A stretch of DNA of 64,000 nt. It comes from an uncultured Caryophanales bacterium. Lineage in GTDB: Bacteria > Bacillota_I > Bacilli_A > RF39 > UBA660. The notes under the pieces are model-generated. The model had not been told where the DNA came from, searched no databases, and saw nothing but the letters and a program-made list of their open reading frames with translations. The translations under genes were made by a program, and so were the position numbers. The first letter of the stretch is position 1, and each line of letters opens with the position of its first letter. Location: NCBI GenBank assembly GCA_946544685.1, contig CAMNML010000004.1:1-64000 (forward strand). Reading direction: 5' to 3'. Below are positions 10,121 through 20,702 of the stretch, piece by piece.

Positions 10121-10133
10121 TTTTTGTTTGACA
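10115..10133. promoter_or_regulatory. palindrome joining two divergent -35 boxes (candidate operator)
   Basis: TGTCAA-7 bp-TTGACA: the -35 elements of the two divergent promoters are the two arms of one inverted repeat. A dimeric repressor bound here would shut both promoters. The NUDIX-HTH protein next door is the natural candidate. Confidence 0.45.
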
Positions 10134-10156
10134 TTTTTTTGTTATATATATATAAT
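10128..10156 (+). promoter_or_regulatory. consensus sigma-A promoter
   Basis: TTGACA (10128-10133), exactly 17 bp, TATAAT (10151-10156), driving the 10180 gene. Confidence 0.85.
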
Positions 10157-10179
10157 ATTTCACTAAAGGAAGCGATTTT

Positions 10180-10572
10180 ATGAAGAAAGATAGTATTACG
10201 GTTAATATTAGTAAGAATGATTCTAAGAGTGAAATTTTATATGATAATATTGTATCTAACATGGAAAGTATGAAATTAAATAAGGATGAACAAATTGAAT
10301 ATTTAAAAACTAGAATTTCTGTTTTAGAGCAAGAAAACAAGAAGAAATATGATTTTATTGTAATGGGACTTATTTGTTTATTTTTATTAGTTATAGGTAT
10401 AGCACTTCTTATTCTTAATTTTTATACATTAGGTTCATTTATTGTTTTAGGTGCTTGTTTCTATGGTATATTTAAAACTTATATGCTTGTTAGTAAAGAG
10501 AATAAGTTTTCGCTTGACAAGTATGAAGAAGTTGAAGCTATAAGAAAGATTATTAGTTCTAAATTAAAATAA
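10180..10572 (+). CDS. Small membrane protein with N-terminal coiled coil (unknown)
   Basis: 130 aa, no family recognised. Residues about 1-55 are charged, with a short predicted coiled coil (IEYLKTRISVLEQENKKK). Two hydrophobic segments follow (about 62-82 and 86-104), then a cytosolic charged tail. Shine-Dalgarno AAAGGAAG. It has a perfect consensus promoter and its own terminator, so it is a single-gene transcript, probably well expressed. The shared -35 palindrome suggests control by the neighbouring NUDIX regulator. Confidence 0.75.
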   Translation: MKKDSITVNISKNDSKSEILYDNIVSNMESMKLNKDEQIEYLKTRISVLEQENKKKYDFIVMGLICLFLLVIGIALLILNFYTLGSFIVLGACFYGIFKTYMLVSKENKFSLDKYEEVEAIRKIISSKLK

Positions 10573-10600
10573 TTGATACATTTGTATCAATTTTTTTATT
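10572..10600 (+). terminator. intrinsic terminator
   Basis: ATTGATAC/GTATCAAT stem followed by seven T. From here to 10694 I see only a weak inverted repeat (TTTGAT...ATCAAA, about 10615-10641) and no gene. Confidence 0.85.
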
Positions 10601-10694
10601 TTTTTCTACGATGAACTTTGATAGAAATAGCTTCCATCAAAATCTTTTTAAGTTTTAATAAATTGATTATTGTTTATTTCAACAAATTATATAT

Positions 10695-11510
10695 TTATCT
10701 TCTTTTTTGTCTTATTGAATCGTCATATATATCCTTATAGAAATGTTGATAATCCTTCGAATATATGAAATCTCCTCCCCATTTCCATCCATACTTTTTG
10801 AATGTGATAAATGCTAAATCATTATGATCAATTTTTCCAGCAAAATCTTTTTTTCTATCAACATATTCTGTAGCTGTACTAGGATACAATTCATTCCCAA
10901 GAATATATGGATTATATAAAGGGTTAAGGTCTATAGCTAATCCAAAGCAATGCCAAGCTAATTTATCACCTAATTCAACTATTCTATAATTAAATGCAGA
11001 AGTATTATTGTCTTGCATTGATAACTCGTCTGATGCATTATACTTTTCTACTAATTCGATTTTTTCTATTGGGTAGCTATTTATATATAGTTCATAAAAA
11101 ATTTTCAATACTTCTTCTGCGACTTCTTTATTTACAATCATTTCTCCATCATCATGTTCTTTACCATAAAAGTCTTTATATTTTAACCTTAGATATCTTA
11201 AATCATCATATGAAATTGAAGTATATTTTTCATCAAATTTTTTTGGAAATGAATGACCTGTAATTTTTTCTTTAATTTCATCTGATAATTTTTCAGAATA
11301 AAATCCATCTTTATACGTATATCTTTCTAAATCGTTTTTCTTTGAATTATCATTTAATGTATCTATTTCAATTTTATCGTATGTTTCTTTAATTCTATCT
11401 TTTTGTGATAATTTATTTTTATATAAAACAAAACAATTATAAACTATATATATTATAATTACAAATAAACATAGTTTTAGTAATATTCTTTTTAAATTTC
11501 TTTTCTTCAT
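10695..11510 (-). CDS. M15-family peptidase (D,D-carboxypeptidase/endolysin type) with N-terminal anchor
   Basis: 271 aa. A basic N-terminus and one transmembrane helix (about 10-27) place the enzyme outside the membrane. The C-terminal half is an M15 (VanY/peptidase_M15_4) zinc peptidase: WHCFGLAIDLNP supplies His and Asp ligands, KYGWKWGGDF follows, and DYQHFY supplies the last His. It should cleave peptidoglycan peptides. The ATG at 11510 has no Shine-Dalgarno; GGAGGG sits 36 bp upstream, in frame and 9 nt before an ATT codon, so the true start could be non-canonical and further upstream. Confidence 0.85.
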   Translation of the reverse strand: MKKRNLKRILLKLCLFVIIIYIVYNCFVLYKNKLSQKDRIKETYDKIEIDTLNDNSKKNDLERYTYKDGFYSEKLSDEIKEKITGHSFPKKFDEKYTSISYDDLRYLRLKYKDFYGKEHDDGEMIVNKEVAEEVLKIFYELYINSYPIEKIELVEKYNASDELSMQDNNTSAFNYRIVELGDKLAWHCFGLAIDLNPLYNPYILGNELYPSTATEYVDRKKDFAGKIDHNDLAFITFKKYGWKWGGDFIYSKDYQHFYKDIYDDSIRQKRR

Positions 11511-11560
11511 ACTGCAAATACAATCATTAAATATAATATTTGATTGCCCTCCATTGTGTT

Positions 11561-11569
11561 AGTATACCA
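11561..11569 (-). promoter_or_regulatory. extended -10 promoter for the M15 gene
   Basis: Minus strand TGG-TATACT (TGn extended -10) about 50 bp before the gene; no good -35. Confidence 0.5.
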
Positions 11570-11602
11570 CAAAATGTACTTTTTTTGTACAAAATGAACC
11601 TC

Positions 11603-11629
11603 AAAAAAAGATAGATTTTTGTCTATCTT
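11603..11629 (-). terminator. terminator of the 31-aa gene
   Basis: Minus strand AAGATAGA/TCTATCTT stem followed by seven T. The stem is nearly the same as that of the rpoC terminator at 11785. Confidence 0.85.
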
Positions 11630-11723
11630 AATTATTTCTTTTTAATTCAATCTGAATATATGCATTAGCATATACTATTGAATGTCCTATAAATTTTAAT
11701 GTTGTTGGTATTATCGACAACAT
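11628..11723 (-). CDS. Stand-alone 31-aa peptide (unknown)
   Basis: A 31-codon frame (starts MLSIIPTTLK, ends IELKRNN) with a convincing AAGGGGG Shine-Dalgarno 7 nt before ATG, its own promoter and its own terminator. The middle is hydrophobic/amphipathic and the C-terminus is basic, a composition seen in small membrane-active or type I toxin peptides. It is unlike the peptides of the 49-50 kb array. No antisense promoter was found. It lies between rpoC and the M15 gene, each separately terminated. Function unknown; the case for being real rests on the complete set of expression signals. Confidence 0.6.
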   Translation of the reverse strand: MLSIIPTTLKFIGHSIVYANAYIQIELKRNN

Positions 11724-11742
11724 ATATTTCCCCCTTTTTATG

Positions 11743-11759
11743 AGTGTATATTATACACT
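11743..11759. promoter_or_regulatory. perfect 17-bp palindrome over the -10 box
   Basis: AGTGTATA-T-TATACACT contains the -10 TATAAT of the 31-aa gene. It is probably an operator or a 5' hairpin of the transcript. Confidence 0.55.
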
Positions 11760-11777
11760 TTTTTTATAAAAAGTCAA
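11750..11777 (-). promoter_or_regulatory. promoter of the 31-aa gene
   Basis: Minus strand TTGACT, 16 bp, TATAAT. The 5' leader would be only about 20 nt. Confidence 0.7.
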
Positions 11778-11784
11778 ATTTTCA

Positions 11785-11812
11785 ATAAAAAAGATAGACT
11801 TTCGTCTATCTT
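11785..11812 (-). terminator. rpoBC terminator
   Basis: Minus strand AAGATAGAC-GAAA-GTCTATCTT stem-loop with six T. It overlaps the rpoC stop codon. Confidence 0.9.
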
Positions 11813-14800
11813 AAGCTAATAGTTCATCTTCTAGCATATCTAGTGGTTCTTCTGTTACTTCTGGAACTTCTAGTTTATAATCAATATTTTTATAGGCTTT
11901 TGCTCCAGTTCCTGCTGGTATTAATTTACCAATTATAACGTTTTCTTTTAATCCGTTTAAATGGTCTACTCTACCATGGATAGCAGCATCAGTTAAGATT
12001 CTTGTAGTTTCTTGGAATGATGCAGCTGATAAGAATGAATCAGTTTCTAGTGATGCTTTTGTGATACCTAATAATACTGGTCTACCAGTTGCTGGTTGTT
12101 TTCCTTCGATGATTAATTTTTTATTTACATCTGAGAATTCATTTATATTAACTAGTGTACCAGGTAAGAATAATGTATCACCTGAATTTACTATTTTAAT
12201 TTTTGAAATCATACGTCTTGCCATAACTTCAACGTGCTTATCTGAGATATCAACACCTTGAGAACGGTAAACTTTTTGAATTTCAAGTAAGATATATTGT
12301 TGAACAGTAATTGGGTCAGTTACAACTAATAATTCTTTTGGAGATATTGCTCCATGTGTTAGTCTTTGACCTGCTTTTACTTCTTCGTTTAACTCTACTG
12401 CTAATTTAGCACTATAGTTAGTTACGTGTTCTCTTGTTTCAGCATCATTTTTGATACTTATTATGTATTTACCACCATCTTCTTCAATCTTAACAATTTT
12501 ACCTGTGATTTCAGCGATGTTAGCTTTACCTTTTGGATTACGTGCTTCAAATAATTCTTGTACACGAGGAAGACCTTGTGTAATATCGTCTCCAGCAACA
12601 CCACCTGAGTTGATTGTACGCATTGTAAGCTGAGTACCTGGTTCACCGATTGATTGTGCTGCCATGATACCAACTGCTTCTCCAATGTCAACAATTGATC
12701 CTGTAGCAAGGTTACGTCCATAACATTTTCTACATACACCGTGTTCACATTTACATGTTAATACTGATCTAATTGAAACTTTTTCAATTCCTGCAGCAAT
12801 AATCTTTTCTGCAACTGGTTCAGTAATGTATGTATCTTTATCAAACATAACTTCTTTTGTTTCTGGATTAATAATTTTCTTATTTGTATATCTACCAATG
12901 ATACGATCATGTAGTGATTCTACTTCTGTACCATCTTTTTCATTAATAAATGCTTCTACAACAACACCTTGTTCTGTTCCGCAATCATCTTCTTTAACAA
13001 TTATATCGTGAGCAACATCGACAAGTCTTCTTGTTAAGTATCCGGCATCTGCTGTCTTTAAGGCAGTATCAACCATACCTTTTCTTGTTCCGTGTGTTGC
13101 TAAGAAGAATTCTGATACGTTTGCACCTTCTGAGAATGAAGATGTGATTGGAATTTCTACAGCTTCACCAGTAGGTTTCATCATAAGTCCACGCATACCT
13201 GACATTTGGTTTAAGTTAGATAAGTTACCACGAGCTCCTGAGTCAATCATGATTGAAATTGGATTTTCTTTATCTTGTTTGATTTTATCTCCAAGTTCGT
13301 CTGCTATCTTATTCTTAGCTCCATTCCATGTAGCTACGACTTTTTCATATCTTTCTCTATCTGTTATTAAACCACGTTTAAATTGTTTATTAATTTGAGC
13401 AACTGTTGATTCAGCTTCTTTTAATACTTCTTCTTTTGTTTCTGACTCAATTATATCTCCTATACCAATTGAAATACCTGATAATGTTGAATAATTGAAT
13501 CCTAAGTCTTTCATTTTATCTAGCATTATAGATGTTTCTGTTGTTTGGTAACGTTTATATATTTGAGCAATTAACTTAGTAAGTACTTTTTTACCAAATG
13601 GTTTTACTAATTCCATTTTAGCTATTTCCTCAGGAATATTTGCTCCTTGTTCTAAGAAGAATTTTTTAGGAGTTACTTTTTCAATGTTTTCTTGTGATCC
13701 ATCGTTAATGTATTGGAATGAATCTGGGAATATTTCATTGAATATTAATTTTCCTGGAGTTGTTACTAAGTATTTTCCTTTATATGAATCTGGGAATACT
13801 TTGTGTTTAAATGATGAAACTGGTATAGCTATACGAGTTTGAAGTGTTAATTCTCTTCTTTCGTAAGCCATTAATGCTTCATTATCATTTTTAAATACTC
13901 TACCTTCTCCTTTTTCTCCTGGTTTTTCAATAGTGATATAGTAGTTACCTAATATCATATCTTGTCCTGGAGTAACGATTGGTTGTCCATCTGAAGGTTT
14001 AAGTATGTTATTAGCACCTAGCATTAATATTCTTGCTTCTGCTTGTGCTTCTTCACTAATTGGTACGTGTACAGCCATTTGGTCTCCGTCGAAGTCTGCG
14101 TTAAATGCAGCACATACTAATGGGTGAAGACGAATTGCTCTACCTGCGATTAGTTTTGGTTCGAATGCTTGAATACCAAGTCTATGTAGTGTTGGTGCAC
14201 GGTTTAACATTACTGGATGTTCTTTGATTTTTTCCTCTACTACATCCCATACTCTTGGATCTTGATTTTCAATCATTTTCTTTGCAGCTTTAATGTTAGT
14301 TGCGATTTCTTTTTTAACAAGTCCATTTATAACATGTGGTTTAAATAGCTCAAGTGCCATTTCTTTTGGAATACCACATTCATACATTTTAAGGCTTGGT
14401 CCTACTACGATAACTGAACGTCCTGAGTAGTCAACACGTTTACCAAGTAAGTTTTGACGGAAACGTCCTTGTTTTCCTTTTAACATACTTGATAATGATT
14501 TTAATGGTCTATTTCCTGCTCCTGTAATATTTCTTCCTCTACGACCGTTATCAAATAATGCATCTACTGCTTCTTGTAACATACGTTTTTCGTTTTGGAT
14601 TATTATTGAAGGTGCTCCTAAATCCATTAATTTCTTTAAACGATTGTTTCTGTTTATTACTCTTCTATATAAGTCGTTTAAGTCAGATGTTGCGAATCTT
14701 CCACCGTCTAATTGAATCATTGGTCTTAATTCTGGTGGGATAACTGGAAGTGCATTTAATATCATCCATTCAGGTCTATTTCCTGATTCTAAGAATGCAT

Positions 14801-15446
14801 TTAATACATCTAGTCTTTTAATTAATCTAATTCTTTTTTGACTTGAAGAGTCTTTTATTTCATCTAATTCTTTTAATATTGTATCTACTTCTTTTTGAAG
14901 GTCTACTTCTTTAAGTAATTCTTGGATAGCTTCTGCTCCCATTCCTACTCTAAAAGTATCTCCATATTTTTCATAGTACGCTCTATATTCTTTATCACTT
15001 ATTGTTTGTTTCTTTTCTAGAGGTGCTGCTCCTGGATCTAGTACTACGTATGAAACGAAGTATAAAACTTCTTCTAGATCTCTTGGAGACATGTCTAGAA
15101 CTAATCCCATTCTTGATGGAATTCCTTTAAAGAACCAAATGTGAGAACAAGGAGTAGCTAACTCGATGTGTCCCATACGTTCACGACGTACTGCGCTTCT
15201 TGTAACTTCTACTCCACATCTATCACATATTATATTTTTATATCTTAGTCTTTTGTACTTTCCACAAGCACATTCAAAGTCTTTTGTTGGTCCGAATATT
15301 TTTTCACAATAAAGTCCGTCTCTTTCTGGTTTTAAAGTACGATAGTTTATTGTTTCGGCCTTTTTTACTTCACCATATGACCATTCACGAATTTTTTCTG
15401 GTGAGGCGATTGCTATTCTTAATCCTTCAAATTGATTAACGTTCAT
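11811..15446 (-). CDS. rpoC: RNA polymerase beta' subunit
   Basis: 1211 aa catalytic subunit. The active-site Mg site [12 protein letters not shown] is present, as are the N-terminal zinc ribbon ([20 protein letters not shown]) and the second zinc site ([11 protein letters not shown]). The start ATG overlaps the rpoB stop by one base (TAATG), indicating coupling. Length is normal for Bacilli. Confidence 0.99.
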   Translation of the reverse strand: MNVNQFEGLRIAIASPEKIREWSYGEVKKAETINYRTLKPERDGLYCEKIFGPTKDFECACGKYKRLRYKNIICDRCGVEVTRSAVRRERMGHIELATPCSHIWFFKGIPSRMGLVLDMSPRDLEEVLYFVSYVVLDPGAAPLEKKQTISDKEYRAYYEKYGDTFRVGMGAEAIQELLKEVDLQKEVDTILKELDEIKDSSSQKRIRLIKRLDVLNAFLESGNRPEWMILNALPVIPPELRPMIQLDGGRFATSDLNDLYRRVINRNNRLKKLMDLGAPSIIIQNEKRMLQEAVDALFDNGRRGRNITGAGNRPLKSLSSMLKGKQGRFRQNLLGKRVDYSGRSVIVVGPSLKMYECGIPKEMALELFKPHVINGLVKKEIATNIKAAKKMIENQDPRVWDVVEEKIKEHPVMLNRAPTLHRLGIQAFEPKLIAGRAIRLHPLVCAAFNADFDGDQMAVHVPISEEAQAEARILMLGANNILKPSDGQPIVTPGQDMILGNYYITIEKPGEKGEGRVFKNDNEALMAYERRELTLQTRIAIPVSSFKHKVFPDSYKGKYLVTTPGKLIFNEIFPDSFQYINDGSQENIEKVTPKKFFLEQGANIPEEIAKMELVKPFGKKVLTKLIAQIYKRYQTTETSIMLDKMKDLGFNYSTLSGISIGIGDIIESETKEEVLKEAESTVAQINKQFKRGLITDRERYEKVVATWNGAKNKIADELGDKIKQDKENPISIMIDSGARGNLSNLNQMSGMRGLMMKPTGEAVEIPITSSFSEGANVSEFFLATHGTRKGMVDTALKTADAGYLTRRLVDVAHDIIVKEDDCGTEQGVVVEAFINEKDGTEVESLHDRIIGRYTNKKIINPETKEVMFDKDTYITEPVAEKIIAAGIEKVSIRSVLTCKCEHGVCRKCYGRNLATGSIVDIGEAVGIMAAQSIGEPGTQLTMRTINSGGVAGDDITQGLPRVQELFEARNPKGKANIAEITGKIVKIEEDGGKYIISIKNDAETREHVTNYSAKLAVELNEEVKAGQRLTHGAISPKELLVVTDPITVQQYILLEIQKVYRSQGVDISDKHVEVMARRMISKIKIVNSGDTLFLPGTLVNINEFSDVNKKLIIEGKQPATGRPVLLGITKASLETDSFLSAASFQETTRILTDAAIHGRVDHLNGLKENVIIGKLIPAGTGAKAYKNIDYKLEVPEVTEEPLDMLEDELLA

Positions 15447-18400
15447 TATTCATCGTCCCCTTCCATGTCTATATCCATATCATCTAATTCTTCAAAATCG
15501 TCTTCGTTTTCGAATTCACTAGCGTATTCATCTTCAAAGTCTTCTTCTTCTGGTGCGATTGGTTCTTCAGGTTCATCATTTGAAACTGGTAAATCAATAC
15601 TGTCTGTATTTAGATATGATTCTTTGTCTGCTTCTTCTAAGTCTTTAAGTTCAACAAAGTTTCCATCTGAATTTAGTACTGTTATATCTAGTCCTAATGC
15701 TTGGAATTCTTTTATAGCAACTCTGAAACTTTCTGGTACTCCTGGTTTTGGAATTTCTGTTCCTTTAACTAGAGCTTCATATACTTTAACACGTCCTACA
15801 ACATCGTCTGATTTTGTAGTAATCATTTCTTGTAAGATATGAGCTGCACCGTATGCTTCTAGAGCCCAAACTTCCATTTCACCAAATCTTTGTCCACCGA
15901 ATTGAGCTTTTCCTCCAAGTGGTTGTTGTGTAACTAATGAGTAAGGTCCAGTAGATCTTGCGTGTAGTTTATCATCAACCATGTGGTGAAGTTTAATCAT
16001 GTACATTACACCAACAGAGATTCTATTATCAAATGGTTCACCTGTTCTACCATCGTATAGAGTAGTTTTTCCATCTTCATCTAATCCTGCTTCTTTTAAT
16101 GCATCGATTATTTCTTCTTTTGTAGCACCATCAAATACTGGTGTTGCCATATAAACATTTAAGTTTTTAGCTGCAATTCCTAAGTGCATTTCTAGGATTT
16201 GTCCTAAGTTCATACGAGAAGGAACTCCTAGTGGGTTAAGTAGAATATCAACTGGTCTACCATCTGCCATGTATGGCATATCTTCTTCTGGTAATATTAG
16301 TGATACAACACCTTTGTTACCATGACGTCCTGCCATCTTATCTCCAACGCTTATTTTACGTTTTTGAGCGATGTAAACTCTTACTATTTTTGATACTCCT
16401 GCAGGAAGTTCATCACAGTCTTCTTTAGTGAAGATTTTTATATCATGAACTATACCTTCTCCACCGTGTGGAACTCTTAGAGATGTATCTCTTACTTCTC
16501 TTGTTTTTTCTCCAAAGATTGCGTGTAATAGTTTTTCTTCTGAAGTTAATTCTGCCATTCCTTTTGGTGTTACTTTACCAACTAAAATGTCATCATCTTT
16601 TACTTCTGTACCAATTCTAATAATACCGTTTTCATCTAGGTTTTTAACTGCGTCTTCACCAATATTTGGAATATCTCTTGTGAATTCTTCAGGTCCTAGT
16701 TTTGTATCACGACATTCGATTTGGTAGTCTTCTATATGTATTGATGTATATACATCATCTTTTACTAATCTTTCATTTAGGATTACGGCATCCTCATAGT
16801 TATAACCGTTGAAGTTCATAAACGCAACTGTTACGTTTCTTCCTAGTGCCATTTCTCCTAATTCAGTACTTGGACCATCTGCTATTACTTCATTTTTCTT
16901 AACCTTGTCACCTATTTTTACAATTGGTACTTGGTGATAGCATGTTCCAGCATTACTTCTTTCATATCCACTTAGGTAGTATGTATCATTTCCACCTAGT
17001 GTTTTTACTATTATTTTTCTAGCGTCAACGTAGTCTACAACACCATCAGCTTTAGCAATTATTACTGCTCCTGAGTCTCTAGCAGATATTGCTTCAATAC
17101 CAGTTCCAACTAGTGGGGCTTCTGATTTTAGTAAAGGTATTGCTTGACGTTGCATGTTAGCACCCATTAGCGCACGTTTACCATCATCGTGTTCTAGGAA
17201 TGGGATACCTTGAGTTGTTATTGAAATAACTTGTTGTGGTGATACGTCCATATAGTCAACTTTTTCTTTTTCTATTTGAACTGTTTCACCGTGATATCTA
17301 ACTGGAATTCTTGCAGGTACTATTTCATTATTTTCATTTAGTTCAACTGTTGTTTGTGAAATATAGTATTCTGATTCCTCATCTGCAGTCATATATCTTA
17401 CTTCGTCAGTTACTTTGCAATTTTCAACTTTTCTATATGGAGTCATTATGAATCCATATTCATCTATTTTTGCGTATGATGCAAGTGAAGTTATAAGTCC
17501 GATGTTTGGTCCTTCTGGAGACTCGATTGGACAAATTCTTCCATAGTGTGATGCATTAACGTCACGAACTTCCATTCCAGCTCTATCTCTTGATAATCCA
17601 CCTGGCCCTAAGCTTGATAATCTTCTTTTATTTGATAATTCAGCTACTGGGTTTGTTTGATCCATGAATTGAGATAATTGTGATGAACCAAAGAATTCTT
17701 TGATTGCTGCTGTTAATGGTCTGATGTTAATTAGTGTTTTTGGTGTAACATCAGCTATTTCTTGTGTACTCATACGATCTCTTATTACTCTTTCAATTCT
17801 TGATACACCAATTCTAAATTGATTTTGTAATAATTCTCCAACTTGTCTAACACGTCTATTAGATAAGTTATCTATTTCATCAAAATTACCAATTCCATCT
17901 AATAAGTTTAGATAGTATGATACTGATGCATATACGTCTGATATAGTTAAACGTTTTTCATCAATATTTTGGTCATTTCCTATTACTTTTATTACTTTTT
18001 CTGGATTTACTTTTGAGTATACTTTAACTACTTGTACTTTATTATATGTATCTAATACATCGTTAATTAAAGCATCTTGCATTCCATAACCAGCTTCCAT
18101 AATAGGTTTTAATTCTTCTATTATTTCTTTTGTTATAATTGTGTCTTTTTCAACTATAGACTCACCATCTACAATTATATCTTCAGCTAATTTACAATTT
18201 AATAATCTATCTAATACGTTTAGTTTTTTATTAAATTTGTATCTACCAACTTTAGCTAAGTCATATCTAAATGCATCAAAGAATCTAGATATTAATTGGT
18301 TTTTAGCACTATCTAGTGTTGATGGTTCTCCTGGTCTTAATTTAGAATGAATATCTATTAATGCTTCATCTGTATTTTTATTTACATCTTTAGCAATTGT

Positions 18401-19060
18401 TTTTGCTAAATATTCATTTTCTCCAAATAAGTCAATGATATCATCGTCACTTGAAAGTCCAAGTGCTCTTAATAATGTAGTAACTGGAACTTTTCTAGTT
18501 CTATCAATTCTAACATATACAATGTCTCTTGCGTCTGTTTCGTATTCTAGCCATGTTCCTCTTGTAGGTATTACTTGGGAAGTGATAATTGATTTACCAT
18601 TTTTCTTATCAATTTCTCTACCAAAGTATACACTTGGAGATCTAACTAATTGTGATACGATTACACGTTCTGCACCATTAATTATAAATGTACCTGTTTC
18701 AGTCATGATAGGCATATCGCCCAAGAAAATTTCTTGTTCTTTAACTTCTCCAGTTTCTTGGTTAAATAACCTAGCTTGTACCTTTAAAGGTGCTGCATAT
18801 GTTGCATATCTTTCTTTACATTCTTTAATAGAATATCTTGAGTTTTCAAATGAATAGTCCCCAAATTCTAGTGATAAGTTTCCTGTAAAGCTTTCGACAG
18901 GAAAAATATCCTCAAATACTTCTTTGATTCCAGTATTTATGAACCAATCATATGAACTTTTTTGAATTTCTAGCAAGTTTCCTAGTTTAATTGCGTTTGC
19001 TCTTTTTGCATAATTTCTTCTTTTTCGGTGATCACCAAATTTTTCAACTTTATAAGCCAC
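15446..19060 (-). CDS. rpoB: RNA polymerase beta subunit
   Basis: About 1204 aa. Fork-loop and catalytic regions are intact ([31 protein letters not shown]). In the rifampicin pocket the sequence ELSNKRR has Asn (codon at 17630-17632, residue about 477) where E. coli has His526, the same residue reported as the basis of natural rifampicin insensitivity in Mollicutes. The C-terminus carries about 45 extra, very acidic residues ([15 protein letters not shown] and onward to MEGDDE). I start at GTG 19060, preceded by AGGGGTGA; the GTG three codons earlier lies inside that motif. Confidence 0.98.
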   Translation of the reverse strand: MAYKVEKFGDHRKRRNYAKRANAIKLGNLLEIQKSSYDWFINTGIKEVFEDIFPVESFTGNLSLEFGDYSFENSRYSIKECKERYATYAAPLKVQARLFNQETGEVKEQEIFLGDMPIMTETGTFIINGAERVIVSQLVRSPSVYFGREIDKKNGKSIITSQVIPTRGTWLEYETDARDIVYVRIDRTRKVPVTTLLRALGLSSDDDIIDLFGENEYLAKTIAKDVNKNTDEALIDIHSKLRPGEPSTLDSAKNQLISRFFDAFRYDLAKVGRYKFNKKLNVLDRLLNCKLAEDIIVDGESIVEKDTIITKEIIEELKPIMEAGYGMQDALINDVLDTYNKVQVVKVYSKVNPEKVIKVIGNDQNIDEKRLTISDVYASVSYYLNLLDGIGNFDEIDNLSNRRVRQVGELLQNQFRIGVSRIERVIRDRMSTQEIADVTPKTLINIRPLTAAIKEFFGSSQLSQFMDQTNPVAELSNKRRLSSLGPGGLSRDRAGMEVRDVNASHYGRICPIESPEGPNIGLITSLASYAKIDEYGFIMTPYRKVENCKVTDEVRYMTADEESEYYISQTTVELNENNEIVPARIPVRYHGETVQIEKEKVDYMDVSPQQVISITTQGIPFLEHDDGKRALMGANMQRQAIPLLKSEAPLVGTGIEAISARDSGAVIIAKADGVVDYVDARKIIVKTLGGNDTYYLSGYERSNAGTCYHQVPIVKIGDKVKKNEVIADGPSTELGEMALGRNVTVAFMNFNGYNYEDAVILNERLVKDDVYTSIHIEDYQIECRDTKLGPEEFTRDIPNIGEDAVKNLDENGIIRIGTEVKDDDILVGKVTPKGMAELTSEEKLLHAIFGEKTREVRDTSLRVPHGGEGIVHDIKIFTKEDCDELPAGVSKIVRVYIAQKRKISVGDKMAGRHGNKGVVSLILPEEDMPYMADGRPVDILLNPLGVPSRMNLGQILEMHLGIAAKNLNVYMATPVFDGATKEEIIDALKEAGLDEDGKTTLYDGRTGEPFDNRISVGVMYMIKLHHMVDDKLHARSTGPYSLVTQQPLGGKAQFGGQRFGEMEVWALEAYGAAHILQEMITTKSDDVVGRVKVYEALVKGTEIPKPGVPESFRVAIKEFQALGLDITVLNSDGNFVELKDLEEADKESYLNTDSIDLPVSNDEPEEPIAPEEEDFEDEYASEFENEDDFEELDDMDIDMEGDDE

Positions 19061-19130
19061 TAAATTCACCCCTATAACTATAAAATTTTTTAGGCACGCA
19101 CAAAAAGACAGTACATGTCGCCACTTTATA

Positions 19131-19159
19131 AGTGTATCAAATCAAAATCAAATTGTCAA
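19131..19159 (-). promoter_or_regulatory. rpoB promoter
   Basis: Minus strand TTGACA, 17 bp, TACACT. The -35 overlaps the stop of the upstream methyltransferase gene. The leader that follows has a small GACA/TGTC hairpin. Confidence 0.6.
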
Positions 19160-19734
19160 TTATTTCTAGCACAAATAATGTAAAAACCTTTATTTTTATT
19201 TTTGACTTCTACACTATATTCTTTTTCTAAGTCTTTTACTAAGGTTTTAGCTCCTTGATCTTTATGAATTACTAACCATAATTCACCATTCTTATTTAAG
19301 TGTTCTTTTGCTTTAAATAGTATTTCATATAGTATTTTTTTTCCAACTCTTATAGGTGGATTTGTTATTATGTAGTCATAACTACCCTCTACATTACTAT
19401 ATATATCACTTTCAAATATATTAATATTTACTTTATTTAGTTCAGCATTCTTTTTAGCAAGGTTTAAGGCTCTCTCATTTATATCCACTGCATCCACATC
19501 ACAGTTAAATGTTTTTTTTAGATATATACCAATTGGTCCATATCCACATCCAAAGTCCAATACTTTTCCACCAATACTTTCTAATGATTCTAGTAACGAC
19601 CTTGTTCCAAAGTCTAAACCTCTTTTTGAGAACACTCCATTATCTGTTATAAGTGTTAGTTCTGTATTTTTTATAATACATTTTGTTTTTGTTTCTTTTG
19701 ATTCTACATAATCATTTGTAAAATAATGAGACAT
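19156..19734 (-). CDS. RsmC-like class I SAM methyltransferase (YbxB type)
   Basis: 192 aa. SAM-binding motif VLDFGCGYGPIG and catalytic NPPIRVGK place it in the RsmC/MTS family, which methylates guanine N2 in 16S rRNA; in Bacillus the equivalent gene is ybxB. It sits between rplL and rpoB, exactly as in B. subtilis. The short length is normal for this single-domain form. The exact target base is inferred. Confidence 0.9.
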   Translation of the reverse strand: MSHYFTNDYVESKETKTKCIIKNTELTLITDNGVFSKRGLDFGTRSLLESLESIGGKVLDFGCGYGPIGIYLKKTFNCDVDAVDINERALNLAKKNAELNKVNINIFESDIYSNVEGSYDYIITNPPIRVGKKILYEILFKAKEHLNKNGELWLVIHKDQGAKTLVKDLEKEYSVEVKNKNKGFYIICARNN

Positions 19735-19759
19735 AATTTGCTCCTTTTAGAAACGGCGA

Positions 19760-19786
19760 AAGCCCATACATTAAATGTACAGGCTT
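19760..19786 (-). terminator. hairpin between rplL and the methyltransferase gene
   Basis: AAGCC...GGCTT enclosing TACATT/ATGTA, without a clear T run. It is likely an attenuating or processing hairpin that lowers read-through. Confidence 0.4.
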
Positions 19787-19803
19787 AAAACCATTATTTA
19801 TAA

Positions 19804-20172
19804 TTATTTTAATTCGATTGTTGCGCCAGCTTCTTCGAATTTTGCTTTTAATTCGTTAGCTTCGTCAGTAGATACATTTTCTTTAATATTTCCACCGTTA
19901 TCAGCGATGTCTTTAGCTTCTTTAAGTCCTAATCCAGTAACTTCTCTAACTAATTTGATAACAGCGATTTTGTTAGCACCAGCACTTGCTAAAACAACGT
20001 TAACTGTGCTTGGTCCTTCTTCAGCAGCAGCTCCTGCTACTGGTGCAGCTACAGCTACAGCACTTGGATCTACACCAAATTCTTCTTTCATTGCATCTAC
20101 TAATTCTTTAACTTCTAAGATTGTCATTTCTTTGATTGAATCAATTATTTCTTTTGTACTTATCTTTGCCAT
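19804..20172 (-). CDS. rplL: 50S ribosomal protein L7/L12
   Basis: 122 aa stalk protein with the N-terminal dimerisation helix, an Ala/Val-rich hinge (AVAAPVAGAAAEEGP) and the C-terminal factor-binding domain (VIKLVREVTGLGLKEAKD). Follows rplJ by 19 bp. Confidence 0.99.
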   Translation of the reverse strand: MAKISTKEIIDSIKEMTILEVKELVDAMKEEFGVDPSAVAVAAPVAGAAAEEGPSTVNVVLASAGANKIAVIKLVREVTGLGLKEAKDIADNGGNIKENVSTDEANELKAKFEEAGATIELK

Positions 20173-20191
20173 TTTATATTCCTCCCTTTAA

Positions 20192-20686
20192 TTAATTATT
20201 TTCCTCTAAATTTTTAGCATGTAAGTCTAAGCATATTGCCACATTCTTAACATGTTCCATAAGTCCAGCAGCAAACATTGTAAGTAATGTATCTCTGCTT
20301 GGTATTGAAGCAAGTGTTTTTAATTTTGCTTCATCAGCAATTTCTCCATCTACTATACCAACTTTAAGTTGTAGTGCTGGATGGTCTTTTGCGAAATCGC
20401 TTAATGTTTTGATTGGAGCTATTGCATCTGTACCAAATGCGATTGCTTTTGGTCCACCTAGTTCTCCTAAATCGATTTTAAGTGAATCCATAGCTCTTTT
20501 TGTTAAAGTGTTTTTGTATACTTTATAATCAGAACCAGATTCTCTTAATTTTCTTCTTAGCTCGTTTGTTTCTGAAACTGTTAATCCTTGGTATTCGAAT
20601 AATACTGAAGTACTTGATTCTTTTACCTTATTAGCTATTTCTTCAACAACTTCTGCTTTTCTCTCGATTATTTTAGCGTTTGCCAT
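20192..20686 (-). CDS. rplJ: 50S ribosomal protein L10
   Basis: 164 aa base of the L7/L12 stalk. SVLFEYQGLTVSETNELR is the family signature. It is preceded by an L10 leader and translated from GGAGG. Confidence 0.99.
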   Translation of the reverse strand: MANAKIIERKAEVVEEIANKVKESSTSVLFEYQGLTVSETNELRRKLRESGSDYKVYKNTLTKRAMDSLKIDLGELGGPKAIAFGTDAIAPIKTLSDFAKDHPALQLKVGIVDGEIADEAKLKTLASIPSRDTLLTMFAAGLMEHVKNVAICLDLHAKNLEENN

Positions 20687-20702
20687 TCTTTCGCCTCCTT
20701 AT

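Noticed and set aside
10606..10690. 13-codon minus-strand frame after the M15 gene
   Set aside because: No ribosome-binding site; it lies in an inverted repeat that is more likely a terminator.
12461..12748. 95-aa minus-strand frame inside rpoC
   Set aside because: It is an out-of-frame reading of the conserved rpoC zinc and trigger-loop region.
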